NCBI GenBank assembly: GCA_020912385.1 | Contig: CP087223.1 | Coordinates: 744,001-808,000, forward strand | Reading direction: 5' to 3' | Source: Neofusicoccum parvum | Taxonomy: Eukaryota; Ascomycota; Dothideomycetes; Botryosphaeriales; Botryosphaeriaceae | DNA length: 64,000 nucleotides | Part shown: piece by piece, positions 1-11,846 of the stretch | How positions within the stretch are numbered: position 1 is the first letter of the stretch | Layout of the letters: the number at the start of each line of letters is the position of its first letter | The notes under the pieces: model-generated | The model's input: the letters and a program-made list of their open reading frames with translations, nothing else | What the model was told of the DNA's origin: nothing | The model's database searches: none | Translations under genes and position numbers: made by a program

Positions 1-1349
1 GTTAGCTGGTAAGATGCACATACCGGGCAACTTGGCCGGCACATGAATGTGAAAAAGCTGGTAGTCGTCACGGCCGCCGCCAGGATGTCCTGGTCCAGAG
101 CGTCGCGCCATCCCCGCGTAACGTCTACTATTAAACCAGGAGAGAGCACTCTGGGGCGTCCGTCCTCTGGCTGAAGGAGATGTAGTGCTGCGCGTGCGGC
201 TCAATCTGGTTTTTCTTCTCCCCTTTCCCCCCTTACCACCCCTACCAGTTCGCCTCCCCCATCTCCAGCGCTCCACAAGCCCGTTCCCCACGACACTCAA
301 GCACTGGTCCAGCAGAACACCTCCCCCACATTCTACCCCATCGCTGAGTTCATCTCACCAAGCGGGGGACCCTGCGTGCGACGGCCTCTCCCCCCTTCTC
401 CGCTTTCTCACCCACACTACGCTTGTGCTCGCCCTCCGATCGAAGCACGGACGCCGTGTGGCAGCCTTCGCCGCGGCGTCGACCGAGCACGCGCGTGAAC
501 GGACGGCACTGGCCGAGCAGCTCGTGCACCCAACATGCAAGAAAGGTAGCCTCGGGAATAAAAACTGCAGGTGGGAGCCTCATTCCCGGACGCGCCGCAG
601 TGCTACAGCAGTGCGTGCAGTCGGCGAGCCAGTCAGCCAGGCGCACGCATGCCGAAACAGCCTGACCGTTGAATGTCGTGCGAAGCGGGGAGGTTGGCGC
701 AGGGAAGAAGCCTGGAGATGGGGCGTGCGCGGCGCCGCGCAACGGGTTGGGAAACGCGTCTGGTCGAGGAGGATGCGCGGAATGTCTTGGGCACGGGGAA
801 ATTCGGCCGCATCTGCAAGAGCAAGCCGCGCATATCTGCAGCAACACAGTGGGTACACAACGGCCCTAAAGGTTGCATCATGTTGCCAAGAGCCTGTGAC
901 GCAAGGCGCGTGCATGCGGAATCCGTGGTTCGACTTTCCAACGCGAGAGCTGCTTCTTCAGTCTGTGTGCTTTCAGACGCGTGCTACTTGTACTACAATT
1001 ACTTCTGAAGATGAGGGTGGCATGGTTGGTAACATCAACGAGTTGCACGTCCAGCTCTTTGGATGGCGTACTTTGACCGCACCTGTGCGGCTACAGCTCC
1101 ACCAGACACCACTCGCACGAGCAGACGGAGAATGATGAAGCCGAGTTGGTGATGTAAAACGTGCCAGGAGCAGCACGTGCTGGCTCTTCGTGCACCCCGG
1201 CACCGGGCCCACGCCATCATCTGCGTCTCTACCGGCCTGCAGCTGGCTTCCGAGCGCAGAGCGCCGGAGTACCGCGACCCTGGAAGATATTCAGGTGCGT
1301 GCTAAGCTGACAGGTGGAGAAGTGCCGGTGGGAGCCTATCATTGTTGTC
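1..1349. other. GC-rich stretch without a convincing gene
   Basis: Long open frames exist on both strands (one of 316 codons on plus, 185-1135), but they are compositionally arbitrary, mutually overlapping, rich in Arg/Ser/Pro, and show no recognisable domain or intron pattern. I interpret them as chance ORFs in GC-rich DNA. A gene fragment at the left edge cannot be excluded. Confidence 0.4.
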
Positions 1350-1690
1350 GTTGGGCTGCTCGTTCTCCCCATTACTTCACGGTGGGCACTCCAAGCGGCG
1401 GAGAGACCTCCTGTTGCGACGTTTGAACTTGAACTGCGTCTAGTCTCCTTGCATGCCCACGTTGGGCTGCTCGTTCTCACCATTTCTTCATGGTGAGCAC
1501 CTCAAGAGGGCGGCGGAGAGACCTCCTTTTGCGACGTTTGAGCTTGAACTGCGTCTAGTCTCCTTGCATGCCCACGTTGGGCTGCTCATTCTCACCATTA
1601 CTTCATGGTAAGCACCTCAAGCGGGTGGCGGAGAGACCTCCTTTTGCGACGTTTGAACTTGAACTGCGTCTGGCCTCCTTGCATGTCCGT
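1350..1690. repeat. Tandem repeat, three copies of about 111-115 bp
   Basis: Copies begin with GTTGGGCTGCTC at 1350, 1461 and 1576, giving periods of 111 and 115 bp. Each contains the same blocks in the same order: an inverted pair of TCACCAT and ATGGTGA-type words, GGCGGAGAGACCTCC, GCGACGTTTGA, and a CTCCTTGCATG end. Differences between copies are mainly single substitutions and a small indel near CTCAAG. No protein reading is conserved across the copies, so this is a non-coding minisatellite. Confidence 0.85.
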
Positions 1691-2939
1691 TCTAAGCGGA
1701 CTGCTGGACCGCAAAATGCATCTCCATGACCTGTGCTCCCTCGGGCCTGTTTTTCCATGCAGCTGCGGGCAGCAAGGGCGGGTGACACTACGGCTCCCTC
1801 GCTTGGCCAGGCTGGGCGTGAATGCAGCCTAAGCGCACCAATAATGCTCTGAATGATCATGTTTTCATTCTTCACGCCTTCCTTTGGTTGTGAGCTCATC
1901 GCCATGGAATACAGCTTCCTTACCATCCCTGACGCCGGGAGTGAAGATTCGGTCAATGCTTCTACCTCGCCATCATGTTCCACCACACGCAATTCCGCCA
2001 AGTAACAATCCACCTCGATGCGTAGTTGTCCCACATACCGCGTTACCACAAGCCAATGAAGTGCACGAAGCCTGGCCCGAAAAGCTCATCAAGCCGGCAG
2101 GCCGAGCCCCGGAGTAGATGGGACGCCCGGAAGCTTGAATGAGATTCTGGACGCCTACACGGACGGCTCGTAATTACACCCGCTGTAGAACTGTATGCGT
2201 GGTAGTATCTCTGTCCACTCTTGTTTTCCGGCACCTACTCAGGCTCAACCTGTGACCGCGAACTCGCCGGCGTGGCCCTCAGGGCGCTCGGCTGACTTGG
2301 CCGGCGAGCCTTTCGGCCACGTCTCCGTCCTTGGTGACATCTGGACCAGTTTGTTTAGGCGTATTCCTTCGTAGGATGCTGTGAGCTACGGCGCTGACGT
2401 GGTGTCTGGCACCGTGTTTAACGGTCCTCCGTCTGACTAAGTGATAGGTGCGTAAGAGAGGGTGAAGCGGGAGTAAAGAGCCTGAAACTTCAGTAGAAGG
2501 CGTGCAAAGCGGCGGTGGTTTGGCTTTACATCGTTGGTTGCTGGAGGCAATACCTGGGTGCAGTACGGGTGTTTTGCCAAGTGCTTTTTCGAGGCCATCG
2601 AGAGGAATCACTGCCCGCTGAACAAGGAAAATGTGGTTCGAAGCGAGTTCCGGGCAACTCATCCCGCAAGTGCTTGGGTTGACTGGTCATTCTACGGATA
2701 GCGTAGATGGAGTTTCACTTCTCGTCTCGGTCCTGCGTCTTGTTCGTATGTCCGCCCACCCACGTGTTTGCCCTTAGAAACGGCTTACCAAATATCATCA
2801 GTTGAGAGTTTGTTTTACCTGTGGTTGAGTGGCTAGAGTTTCCTACATCAAGCCGTCGAATGCAGAAATATCGCCATGAACAGAAGGCAGGAATATAGGC
2901 CAACGGCCATCCACCCACGCTTCTTCAGCCTTTACTCCC
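1691..2939. other. No gene recognised
   Basis: Moderate GC, only short unrelated open frames on both strands, no recognisable motif or splice pattern. Probably decayed intergenic or repeat-derived sequence. Confidence 0.35.
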
Positions 2940-3420
2940 TACCATTATCCCGTACCTCACCCTCTATGCCTTTAATGCAATTACAAAGATACTACTCAAA
3001 AAGAATTTACGAAAACAGAAAACAACACGTACATTATTTACTAGCTCTGAGTTTCTATTAAGAGCGAACCTAGGGTTCTATAGACAATCCTGAAATTTAT
3101 TCGTGTTACTCGCCTATTCTTTAGATTACGTACTGGAAATTTAGCTTCCCAAAAGCATATAAGTAGGCAATTAAGTCTGTGGTCTAATCTTATTGTAAAA
3201 GAGTAAAGAATGGAATCCTAACGCTTCTTAATTATCTAGGGGGTCTTATACCCCTCTTCCCTAATAGGGAGTCAGAATAATAGTCTATAATTCGCTATAA
3301 ATCACAAATACTATTTATGTTTAGTCTGCTTCTTCGATTAAATGTAGGTTAATACAAAAACTCCTACTACCAGACCTCCGCACTCTATTACACGCAAAAC
3401 GAGGAGATAGGGAGAAGAAG
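2940..3420. other. AT-rich, RIP-like block
   Basis: Base composition drops sharply to AT-rich sequence full of TTA, TAG and TAA words with no open frame of note. An abrupt AT-rich island inside otherwise GC-rich ascomycete DNA is what an old RIP-mutated repeat looks like. The original element cannot be identified. Confidence 0.45.
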
Positions 3421-6034
3421 AATGCACGCGTAGGGTTGATCAGAAAGACAAAAGTAACGGACGCGATCCCTGCATAGCGTAGTAGGGATGTAGGTACATA
3501 TGCGTGAACTAAGCCACTTACTTCAAATAGACCCGGTGTAGGAACAACAGCATCAGTAGGAATACACTTCTTCCTAATAGCTACTCCACCCAGTCTTAAC
3601 CATCACTAATGTTTGGAAGCTCTCGGCCGGCGTTATCCAGGTGTGCAATCTTATTGACCTCCTTGTCCGGGCCTTCTCATTCTTCTAGGGATTCAGGGCC
3701 ACTTCAATCTTCCCGGCAGCCGCCTCAACCTTGATCACTACGAGCTATAGCAATTTTAAGCTAAGATTCAACCGCTATAAAGTAACACGTTAGACCTGGA
3801 TGCCCCTTACGCCGCTACAGGCGCCCTTATTACCACGTCAATGTACAAGACCACGGTCCGGCCAACCGAGCACCTTAAGATCCCAGTCAACGCCTGGCGC
3901 TAATTCTCGTACGCTGTGCGCCCATTTAATCTTCCGCACTTTATAAAGCTGCTTAACGACAATGGAAACTACATGCATACATTCAAATACTACGACACAT
4001 CCGGGTCTGGAAGTTTAACAGGATATCCCGAACTACCTGTCCGGGGGCGACGATATGCCCAGACACGCACATCTTGCACTTGAGTGATCTTTTTCCATGC
4101 GGGATATCTGGCTTAAAGTTAGTCACGGTATGAATATAGAATGATGCGTAGACATAGTGGAGCATCAAAAAGCAAGCATCTAAAGTCAGGGCTCCTTCCA
4201 ACTTCTTGGCGGGTTGCACTTCTTGCGGACACCGAGGAGAGGAAAGTCCGCCCTAGGCGCCTACGTCCACATCAATTAGCAACCTGGACCCAATTATCAC
4301 CGCTTACACGCGCGACACAGCCCGAACCGTTAGCCGTCCACGCTAGGCATGTCACCACTTCCAGCAATGTACGTCTTGATGAATAGGTCTACTCGTAGGG
4401 GAAAGGGATAGGGTGGGATGGAGAGCCGAGGGAAGGGAGTTCGGCCTACTGCTGTGGCAGTCGCTGTACATAAGACCACGTCCCGCGTCGTTCATGGGCC
4501 GGGGAGTGGCGGAGAGCCCGTTCAAATCAGCCGCGAGCTGTTGTCTAGAGAGACCATTTGGAGCCATCGCTATCGTAAACCTCAGCCGCCTTGATCATCG
4601 TCTTCGAAGCGCTCCCAGGAATACGAGCCGTGGGAAAGTCCGGCGGTGTATTCTAACCTGGACCGCCCCCCCTTCGAGAGAAGCATGCCCGGGAGTGCGG
4701 CGGCCTCCCCTCACTTTCCCCGTAAGCTTGCATTCGAGGCAGCAACAAAGTCCGAGGCAGGACTAGTGTAAACCGTCCAGCTTCGAATAGTATGCTGTAG
4801 TGTCAGTTTCCTTGCACACCAGTAGGTAGAGTGATTGCTTCCCCGGCGCTCTGTAACCTCAGTAAACTCCGCCATCGCTACCCACCGCCTTTTCTCCAAG
4901 TTCCTCTGTAGATTCGCTACAAAACCGCCAGCCGTAGGCATAGCGGTGTGCATAACGGCTGATATGGGGCTTCAGATGATCGTCCAGATGGTGGGAGAAT
5001 TTAAAGGACAGCGTGGGTCCGGGCTGGCAAGAGCTTTTATAGTTGATTAAGGCAAGCATACACACCCGCTAACCAGGGAGCAGTCACCATAGTGCAAGCA
5101 AGTGGTGATAACTTCTCAACTTCGCCTGCCAATATTACTAATAAAGCCCTCCTCTCTTTAATGCATCAGCCCCGACGCCCTTCCACCTTAACCGCTGACG
5201 CCAGTTCTAATATAGGCGGGCACGATAGCCGCGGAAGAAATAGAACTAACACCGCCAGCTTAAAGCTGCTCGAAAGGTTTTTTGTGTTACCGCCATCTGG
5301 TCGCCCGGACGGGCGGATTAAATGTGCTCTCACAGCACGTGTCGAGACGCAAAGGCGTTATCTAGCCTAGTCTCGAAGCGAGATGACTCTCGCTCGTGGA
5401 TTAGGACGTGGAAGATACGGCTTCGTAAAAAAGGGTGGAGGGCGAAATATTTATGGCTCGTTGTGCACTTCCTCTTATAACTTCTCCCGAAAATTTGGAT
5501 TTTGTGCCTTACGTACTGATTACTGTATTTCCCTCCGTACTTGTCCTCCGTAAACTTATTACGGAACTACTCACCCTCTCGTGCTTTAGCGTCTTCTAAG
5601 GAGTATTAAATTATCTACTCGAGAACGAATATATGTCCTACCTTTGGGAATTCTTTATATTGTTTATTTGGCAATTAAGTGACCGGATAAAGCTAGTAAA
5701 TATCTTTAAGCATCGACAAACCTAACGTAGCGGTGAATCTACCTAAGATCTCGAGAGACTTCATTGTAAGAGGAGAGTTAGTCGTGGTGGAATTGTCTTT
5801 GAATCTTTTTTTGGTTATCTTTTTCCAAGTATAGCTGGAGAGCCGCTATTAAATCAAGGCTGATAGGAAATCATGACTATAACGCTTTGTTCTCTATGCT
5901 GTTTTTTTGCGTGTAGCGTAGGAACTATTAGCCGTCTCCTTCACCCGGACCACCGTATAATCGGTAGTCTCCAACGCTCCTTGTGGCCAATCGCCCTCAC
6001 TCCAGGAAATATCAAGAGCGGAGTCTCTCCCAGA
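3421..6034. other. Gene-free decayed sequence with a second AT-rich block
   Basis: 3600-4250 reads like an eroded protein-coding element (short open stretches broken by TAG/TAA), but no family can be named. About 5400-5880 is again AT-rich and stop-dense, consistent with RIP. No intact gene is seen. Confidence 0.35.
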
Positions 6035-6490
6035 TGTTACGGCACAGCCTCTATGAGGTGAGGAAGTTGGGGGATAGCCCCGCAGCAGGCGAAGAACACA
6101 AAGATATGTGGGTCAGGAGTCACGTGACTCCCGCGATCAGCTAGGACCCACCCGCTCAGTAACTGAGCCGGCGGTCTTAACTGAGCCACCCGCTCAGCAG
6201 GAGCCAGGCGCTCAGGGCGTGAGCACTACCAACTCACTGAGCACATAGATTGTATAGAACTCTTCTACGTATATAAACCACACTCCTTAGTATAGCTTTG
6301 ACCTTCGTGGTCAACTTCAATAATCAATCTACACCGTTGATTAGTAACACGGCCTTCGCACGCAGTGCTCAGACACGTGTATTCGTCACTTCGTTCTCAC
6401 TCCCTCTCTTGTACCCACTCAAGGTAAACCCTACACGGCTTACCACCCTCTTTGGTGTTTGATCCTTAGAGGCAGAGGCCCGCCGTTACA
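6035..6490 (+). mobile_element. Solo LTR (family 1, copy a)
   Basis: A 456-bp element starts TGTTACGGCACAGCC and ends GGCCCGCCGTTACA, with TG...CA termini. It is flanked directly by a 5-bp target duplication, CCAGA, at 6030-6034 and 6491-6495. It matches the LTRs at 16307-16778 and 35332-35790 throughout. No internal retrotransposon sequence accompanies it, so it is a solo LTR left by recombination between the two LTRs. It carries a TATATAAA box at about 6270, and its upstream (U3) part is packed with CGCTCAG/CTGAGC words and a perfect palindrome centred on CACGTG near 6124. Superfamily (Copia or Gypsy) cannot be told from the LTR alone. Confidence 0.92.
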
Positions 6491-8744
6491 CCAGACGCTT
6501 AGGAAATACGCGGAAGAGTTGAATACAAAAATTTTGAAACGAGATTCTACGAGGGAAAAAAAGGAGAAAGTAGCCACATCTGGCGTGGCAACTCTACCTT
6601 AACCCACGGTCCGGCGGAGATTAACGTTGCTATTGAAATGAGGCAGGTGATGCAGTCTGAGCGAGCCGGGGAGACTAGTCGTGTAACGGTGATTTGAGAT
6701 GTAATTCGCCTCAGTCCTCAACGAAGGGTAGCCCCGTATAGTAGAGAAGGCCTGAATTCGCTGCTACCACCAAGAGTATGAATAATACGGCTGTGACAAG
6801 GATACCCCACCAGAGATCTGCGCTCCGCAATCATCCAAAGCCGCTGTCCGTGTTCTCAGAGCACGAAATCCTCCAAGGTCGATCCCGAGCTCTCCAACTG
6901 CTCGCCACTCGATCTATCCTTACCTTACAGTGCCTCATCCACCCATCTCAACAGTCAGCATCATCACCATTAGAAGTGCTGTATACTTTGGCCATGCAAG
7001 CTGCTCGCTGTATGTATTGTGCCACGGAGCCGCCGCTACTTCAACTTCCTCGACCATCTCCCATACGTCTACCAAAACAGCCGAGTATCAACCAGCGCGT
7101 ATGAACAACGTGACGGCTGGTCCCCCCGTGATATTGACTGACCATTGCTTTAACTCTGCGCAGCACAGTAGCTTGCATGCCGGAAATCCTTGTCCTGTGC
7201 ACTGAGCGGCAGAATGGAGTCTGGCACACCTGATTTCCCACGCTGCCATCGCGGCCGTTTTGGAGCCCTTTTTACGTCCTGAGAAAGACGACCGTGTAGG
7301 GAAGCACCAGGAGAAGCCGCCACCGTGGTGAATTTACCAGGGCTGCATTCGGTCGGGGGACAGTCGGTGGACCGGGATTTGCGTCTACGCGGACGTGGTG
7401 GGCTTGAGTGCGAATTACCTCTTAACCATGAGGTTCTGAACAGATTAGCACCGGAGCTGTAGGATTGGTGGGCCCGGCCGTGGCCGTTGGCCTGTAGAAA
7501 GCAAAGCCGGATGAATGGCATGTACATACTCTCTCTCGCCGGTGGTCATGAGACCAGCGGTGCCAGCGCCTGCTGCCCGCGTCCTCCCCGTCGATGCCGT
7601 TGAGATCAGCCGTCTCACCGCCAAAGGTTGCCCCCCTTCTTCAGCCCATCCAGCGTCCAGCGCTCCGCATCACACGCCAGCTCCACCACCAATACCGTCC
7701 CCCATCCCGCTCTCGCCTTGCCGCATCAGATGGTCACCATGATATCCATGCTTCAGCGCACGCTGCCGACGTTGCCAATTATTCCTACGTAAAGTCAATC
7801 CCCTCTCCTCGCTTCAAGATACGGTGCGCGCTAATAGGCTACCTGCCGCTTATAGCCGCTCTCCTCGACATGCGTGTAGACGGTAAGATCCATCCAGCGA
7901 GCAGTATCGCCTTGCACGCAACTGTTACCCGGAGCACGCGCATATCCAGGCACATCCTCCCCATCCGTCTCAGCCACAGTCGGCAGGCCGCTGGCTCAGC
8001 TGCTCTCACAGATCCTGACCACCATGCTGGACCTGGAATCTGGGCGCGCAGGTCGAGAAGCGAGCCACACCCACGACACCGCGCTTGCCCTTACCCGCGG
8101 CGCGCGCAGCTCTGGCTGTTGTTCGCGCCGTGCTGTGGTCCTTCCGCCTTCGCAAGTAAGCAGGCGAGCTGCGTACAACGCGGCTGGTCTCAGCTCCGGA
8201 AACCCGCAGCAGCCGGCTGCGAGGGCTGCGAGCAGACGCACATGAATGTATGTCTGTAGGGAGAGTGGATGCATTCGTCCGGAAAGATGATTCCAGGCAG
8301 CACCTCTGGCATTGTCCTTGCGCTTGCAGGAGCTACACTGCCGTGTATGTGGTATATAAAAGTCTCGTAGCCACTTCAGCCGGCATCCAGGCCACGGCTG
8401 GTGTCGTTTGTTTTGCGGCCTGGCCTTTCAGAAGGCTTATTCGGCCAGGACTGTGTCTATTTCGAGTGATAAAGTAGCTAACGGCCGCACCTGGCGACTG
8501 TCGGCCGGGATGCCCGCTCTTGACAGCTCGAGATGAGGATGTCGCTTCCGCCCGTCCCTTCCTCTTGTTCCCTCCCAAGTCCCGGCGCTTGAGTGTGAGA
8601 ACGCTGCTACCCTCTTAGCACTCGCCGGCGCGCTGGCTTATCTCCTCCGCCAGCTCTTCTCTCTTTCTCTCCCCCCTTCATTTACGCTCTTCGAAGTCTT
8701 TAGGATCGAGACGTGCTTTTTCCAATCTTTGCTCCCTACTTTGC
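6491..8744. other. No gene recognised; contains one copy of a dispersed repeat
   Basis: The longest open frame (7594-8259, plus, 221 codons) is Arg/Ser/His/Ala-rich and spans repeated sequence, so I do not call it. The end of the stretch (about 8640-8744) is pyrimidine-rich, as fungal promoters often are, and leads into the small ORF at 8745. Confidence 0.35.
7634..7727. repeat. Dispersed repeat, copy 1 (partner at 10935-11030)
   Basis: The segment from CTTCAGCCCATC through CCGCTCTCGCCTTGCC recurs at 10935-11030 with scattered substitutions, including the shared CCAGCTCCACCACCAA core. On the minus strand both copies read as related peptides with a GGGAG core and an LDAGWAE motif, so this may be a fragment of a decayed duplicated gene. 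Neither copy lies in an intact frame. Confidence 0.55.
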
Positions 8745-8939
8745 ATGCCCATCATGGGCATTAGTGTTGACACGCTGACGGCCCTTGGGGCATGGACGAC
8801 GGTCGTCTCATTTTTGGGGATGGCGTTGATTGGGGAGCCGGTTGTTCCATTGGTGCGGCGTTTGTGGAGGGCGACGAAGGCTAAGCAAGAGGAGGAGAAG
8901 CCCGGTGATACAGGAGGTGCTCCAAATCAAGCCATTTAA
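8745..8939 (+). CDS. Small putative membrane protein, unknown
   Basis: This 64-aa ORF starts at ATG 8745 after about 100 bp of CT-rich DNA, the usual look of a fungal promoter. Residues about 10-38 are hydrophobic (LGAWTTVVSFLGMALIG core) and could form one membrane helix. They are followed by a basic stretch (VRRLWRATKAK) and a hydrophilic Glu/Lys tail, suggesting a single-pass protein with a cytosolic tail. Its last 59 bp overlap, in convergent orientation, the 3' end of the F-box-like gene. I recognise no family. It may be only the first exon of something longer, or a chance ORF. Confidence 0.3.
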   Translation: MPIMGISVDTLTALGAWTTVVSFLGMALIGEPVVPLVRRLWRATKAKQEEEKPGDTGGAPNQAI

Positions 8940-10049
8940 TAATCTGTGATCTCCCCCTCGACCAAGCCTGGACTATCCAGAGCCCGGCCATGAGCTTGCG
9001 AACGGTTTCTGCGTTATTTTCCTCTGCACTCTGGATCTGAGCACGCCACTGCTTGTCCGTCAGTGAGTTGACGCCGACACACCGCGTAATCTTCAAGTTT
9101 ATACCCATAAAAAGGAGGTCTCGTAAGTATGCAGACGTGAGACACAGTCGATAACTATGCATCGAGATGATCGCCACCCTCTGGTGAGGCGCCAAAACCG
9201 TCGTCACAAACGTCTGCGGGTCGCCCAGGCGGATATGGTTGCAGAGAAGACGCCGGAGCGCTTGTCCGCCGTCCTCAACACGTGAAGTCCGTCCGCCTGC
9301 TCACCGCTAAGCGGCCACCACCGCCCCCGCCCCCGCTACCACCACCGCCGTGGCTACCGCCTCCGACCACCAGCCCATCCAACTCCAACCGTTGTTCAAC
9401 CCGGCAGACCTCGCGCCGACACCCATCTCCGAAGGCCGGTCCACGCGGGTAGCTCGCCATCCTGGCGTGCGGACACTCATCGCACTCGATATCGAATGTG
9501 AAGGCGCCGGGCCATGCTTTCCCCCGCGCGCGCTCCTGCATGTCGTGCACCTACGCGTGCGTGAACGCCAGGTGCGGGCAAACGCGTAGCACGCCGTTGC
9601 CGAGAAGTGCGAGCGCGGGTGCAGCGCTTGGCAGCCGGCGCAGGGCCGGAGGGGAACGGCGCTGCTGCGGTGGCGAGGGACGCAGCGCTTCTGAGCGCGC
9701 GGCGGAGCAGCCGTCGTGCTGCGAGCCATGCGGTTTCCAGTGGCAGCGGCGGTGGTGCGGCCGGTTGCTGCGGTGGCTACCGCTGTTGCGGGACGTGGTG
9801 GGCTTGTGAGCGGTTCTCACTGTTGCAGGCCCACGCAAAGGCGTCGCGGTGCACGCGCCGGAGGAAGGCGCATGAGGCGTGGCGGAGCGGCGGCGCGGGC
9901 GGGCGGATGACGGGGGATAAGCGCAGGGCCCGCGTGGTGGCGGCGAGAGCGAGGAAGTCGGCGGAGCCGCGTGGGATGTGTTGGGTGGTGCGGTAGTAGA
10001 GGATTTCCAGAGGGAGGCGGTGGAGGGAGCTGTGCCGGATGTTGTGCAT
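8881..10049 (-). pseudogene. F-box-like protein gene, frameshifted
   Basis: Exon 1 (10049-9821) encodes a good N-terminal F-box motif (LHRLPLEIL, then ADFLALAATTRALR), the Skp1-binding module of SCF ubiquitin ligases. An intron of 53 nt (9820-9768, GTGAGA...CAG) links in frame to exon 2 (9767-9305). Exon 2 has a Cys-rich segment (CAGCQ, LHPRSHF, CTTCRSARGGK) of the kind found after the F-box in many fungal F-box proteins. Near 9510 the reading must shift by one base: upstream frame ...RGGKHGP, downstream frame ...GAFTFDIECDECPHARM. A second possible intron (9304-9214, GTGAGC...GCAG) joins in frame to exon 3 (9213-8881), which ends with a stop at 8881. The single frameshift is either true pseudogenisation or a sequence error. 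Exon 3 is the least certain part. Confidence 0.5.
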
Positions 10050-11663
10050 CACGGCGTCGGTGGTTTATTGTGGTAGTGGTTCGTCGCCGCTTTGGCGGAG
10101 GTATGCGCGTATCAGGAGGCTGAAAAGCCATCCTGGGAGTCGTGACATTGCGGTCTGGGGGAGGAGGTGCGTTTTGTATGCGGAAAGTTGCGGGCGCGAT
10201 TCCGACCAGATTTATATGAACCAACATCAGGGCTCAGGGCTCTCAAACATGGACGCTGTGGAAGAGTCTGTTGGAAATCTCGAGTCTGGCGCGCTTCACG
10301 CATGGACAGAAGTCCGTTCCATGAAAGCTTCCTGTTGGCGGCTCTGGTAGTGTTTGGCTACATAAGCACTGACCGATGAGGTATCTACTGAGGATATCAG
10401 TGACGGAGAGGACGATATAAGCGGTTCCGAAGACTTGGTGACAAGAGGGTCTAAGCGATAATTAGCTCAATGTTGGGCTTCTACCGATTCGAGCCGCACT
10501 GGATTCAACAACCACATCCAATCACTTCCATGTCTTCGCTCAAGTAAATACCAGATTAGCTACGGCTATACTTCCATTCTCTAGAACACCCAGCTCCAGG
10601 GTCGCAAATTGGTACAAGTATACTACATTCTGCACCGAGCCTCGGCAATACTTCATCAAGGTGGGTTTATATTGTTGTGGTTAGCAGCGGCACCCTGATT
10701 CCGTCTAAATACTTTCTTAAGTATAGTAAAGTAGCCGCCCTAATGAAGCTGGAGTTAGAGCTACTCTTATGAAAATTTTAAAGGATTAGTATTACCCTTC
10801 CCATAATATCACGTCTGTCCCATCCACCCATACTTGAGGTTGCGGACTTATCTCCTTTCTAAAGGGTGAGAACCTAAGAGCCTACCCTTTAACGCCTTTC
10901 CGAGTACTCGCCTCTCCAATCCTACTCCCATCAAAGCCCCTCCCCTACTTCAGCCCATCCCGCGTCCAACCCTCCGCGCCACGCACCAGCTCCACCACCA
11001 ACACAGCCCCCCACCCCGCTCTCGCCTTGCCACAGTAGAGACGGCTGCCCCCATTCTCGAATCTCCCCGTTCAACCCGCATGCCTTCAGCCTGGGCACCC
11101 GCCACCTCCGCGTGCCCTCGACTCTGGCGCGCACCCCGCCGCTGGCCAGCAAGCCCGCCCCAGCCCCTTTTTCTATGATTGATCCGCTGTCGAGGGACCT
11201 CGTTGACGCGGTCCAGTAGGGATCGGAAGCGCCAGGAAAGCTTGCACCGGAGAGCGCCCCGGGATCCGTAGCTGAGCGCTGCGCCGGGGGGAGAAGGCGG
11301 CGAGATGGAAGGAGTGCGGTGAGGGGACCGGTGGCCGGCGGCGTGGCTGGGCTTGGGTAGATTGGTTCTAAGTGATGACGCAGTGGTGTGCTCGCGAGGA
11401 GGTGGCTGCGTTGGCGTTGGTGTTGAGAGAGAGAGGAGAGAGATCGGGGGGTTCAGGTGGCTGTTCGTCGCTTTCTACGGGTGTGTGGCGGTTTTCATGG
11501 AAGATGCTTGGACACCTTTCCCTGGGGATATGCCCAGGAACGCAGCCTTGGATATGTTGAATTGGTGAATGTCCGGCCGGTAATGCGGACGGAGGAGCGT
11601 GTCGGGACGGAGGCTGTCCAAGAAGCGCGGTGGAAAATCAAGCGGGGCCAACCGCGGACCAGC
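10050..11663. other. No gene recognised; AT-rich patch and repeat copy 2
   Basis: 10440-10900 is AT-richer and without open frames. 10935-11030 repeats 7634-7727. Open frames at 10931-11152 (minus) and 11353-11660 (plus) are low-complexity and not credible as genes. Confidence 0.35.
10935..11030. repeat. Dispersed repeat, copy 2 (partner at 7634-7727)
   Basis: Same blocks and order as copy 1 (CTTCAGCCCATC..., CCAGCTCCACCACCAA, CCGCTCTCGCCTTGCC). The copies differ by scattered substitutions, and the homology seems to stop within about 10 bp on either side. Confidence 0.55.
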
Positions 11664-11846
11664 ATGAATCAATTCTGGCTTCTTGTCCTCGTCTTTTTCC
11701 TCTTTCCCCTTTTTTTTATGCCATGTCCTGTAATATCGTGGTCTTGCAAAACACCGGTTTGGTCATGCGGTTTTCGGTCCGCATCTTCTTATGGATCATG
11801 CTGTTCTTGGTCACATTCCAAATCTGCCTCAGCTGCACACAGGTAG
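11664..11846 (+). CDS. Possible small secreted Cys-containing peptide (weak)
   Basis: The ATG at 11664 has A at -3 and opens a 60-codon ORF. Residues 2-19 are strongly hydrophobic (FWLLVLVFFLFPLFF), like a signal peptide or signal anchor, and six Cys follow in a short Ser-rich tail. There is no family resemblance and no repeat support. A chance ORF through a poly-T stretch is quite possible. Confidence 0.15.
   Translation: MNQFWLLVLVFFLFPLFFMPCPVISWSCKTPVWSCGFRSASSYGSCCSWSHSKSASAAHR

Noticed and set aside
185..1135. 316-codon plus-strand ORF
   Set aside because: No motif, mixed composition, overlapping minus-strand frames of similar quality.
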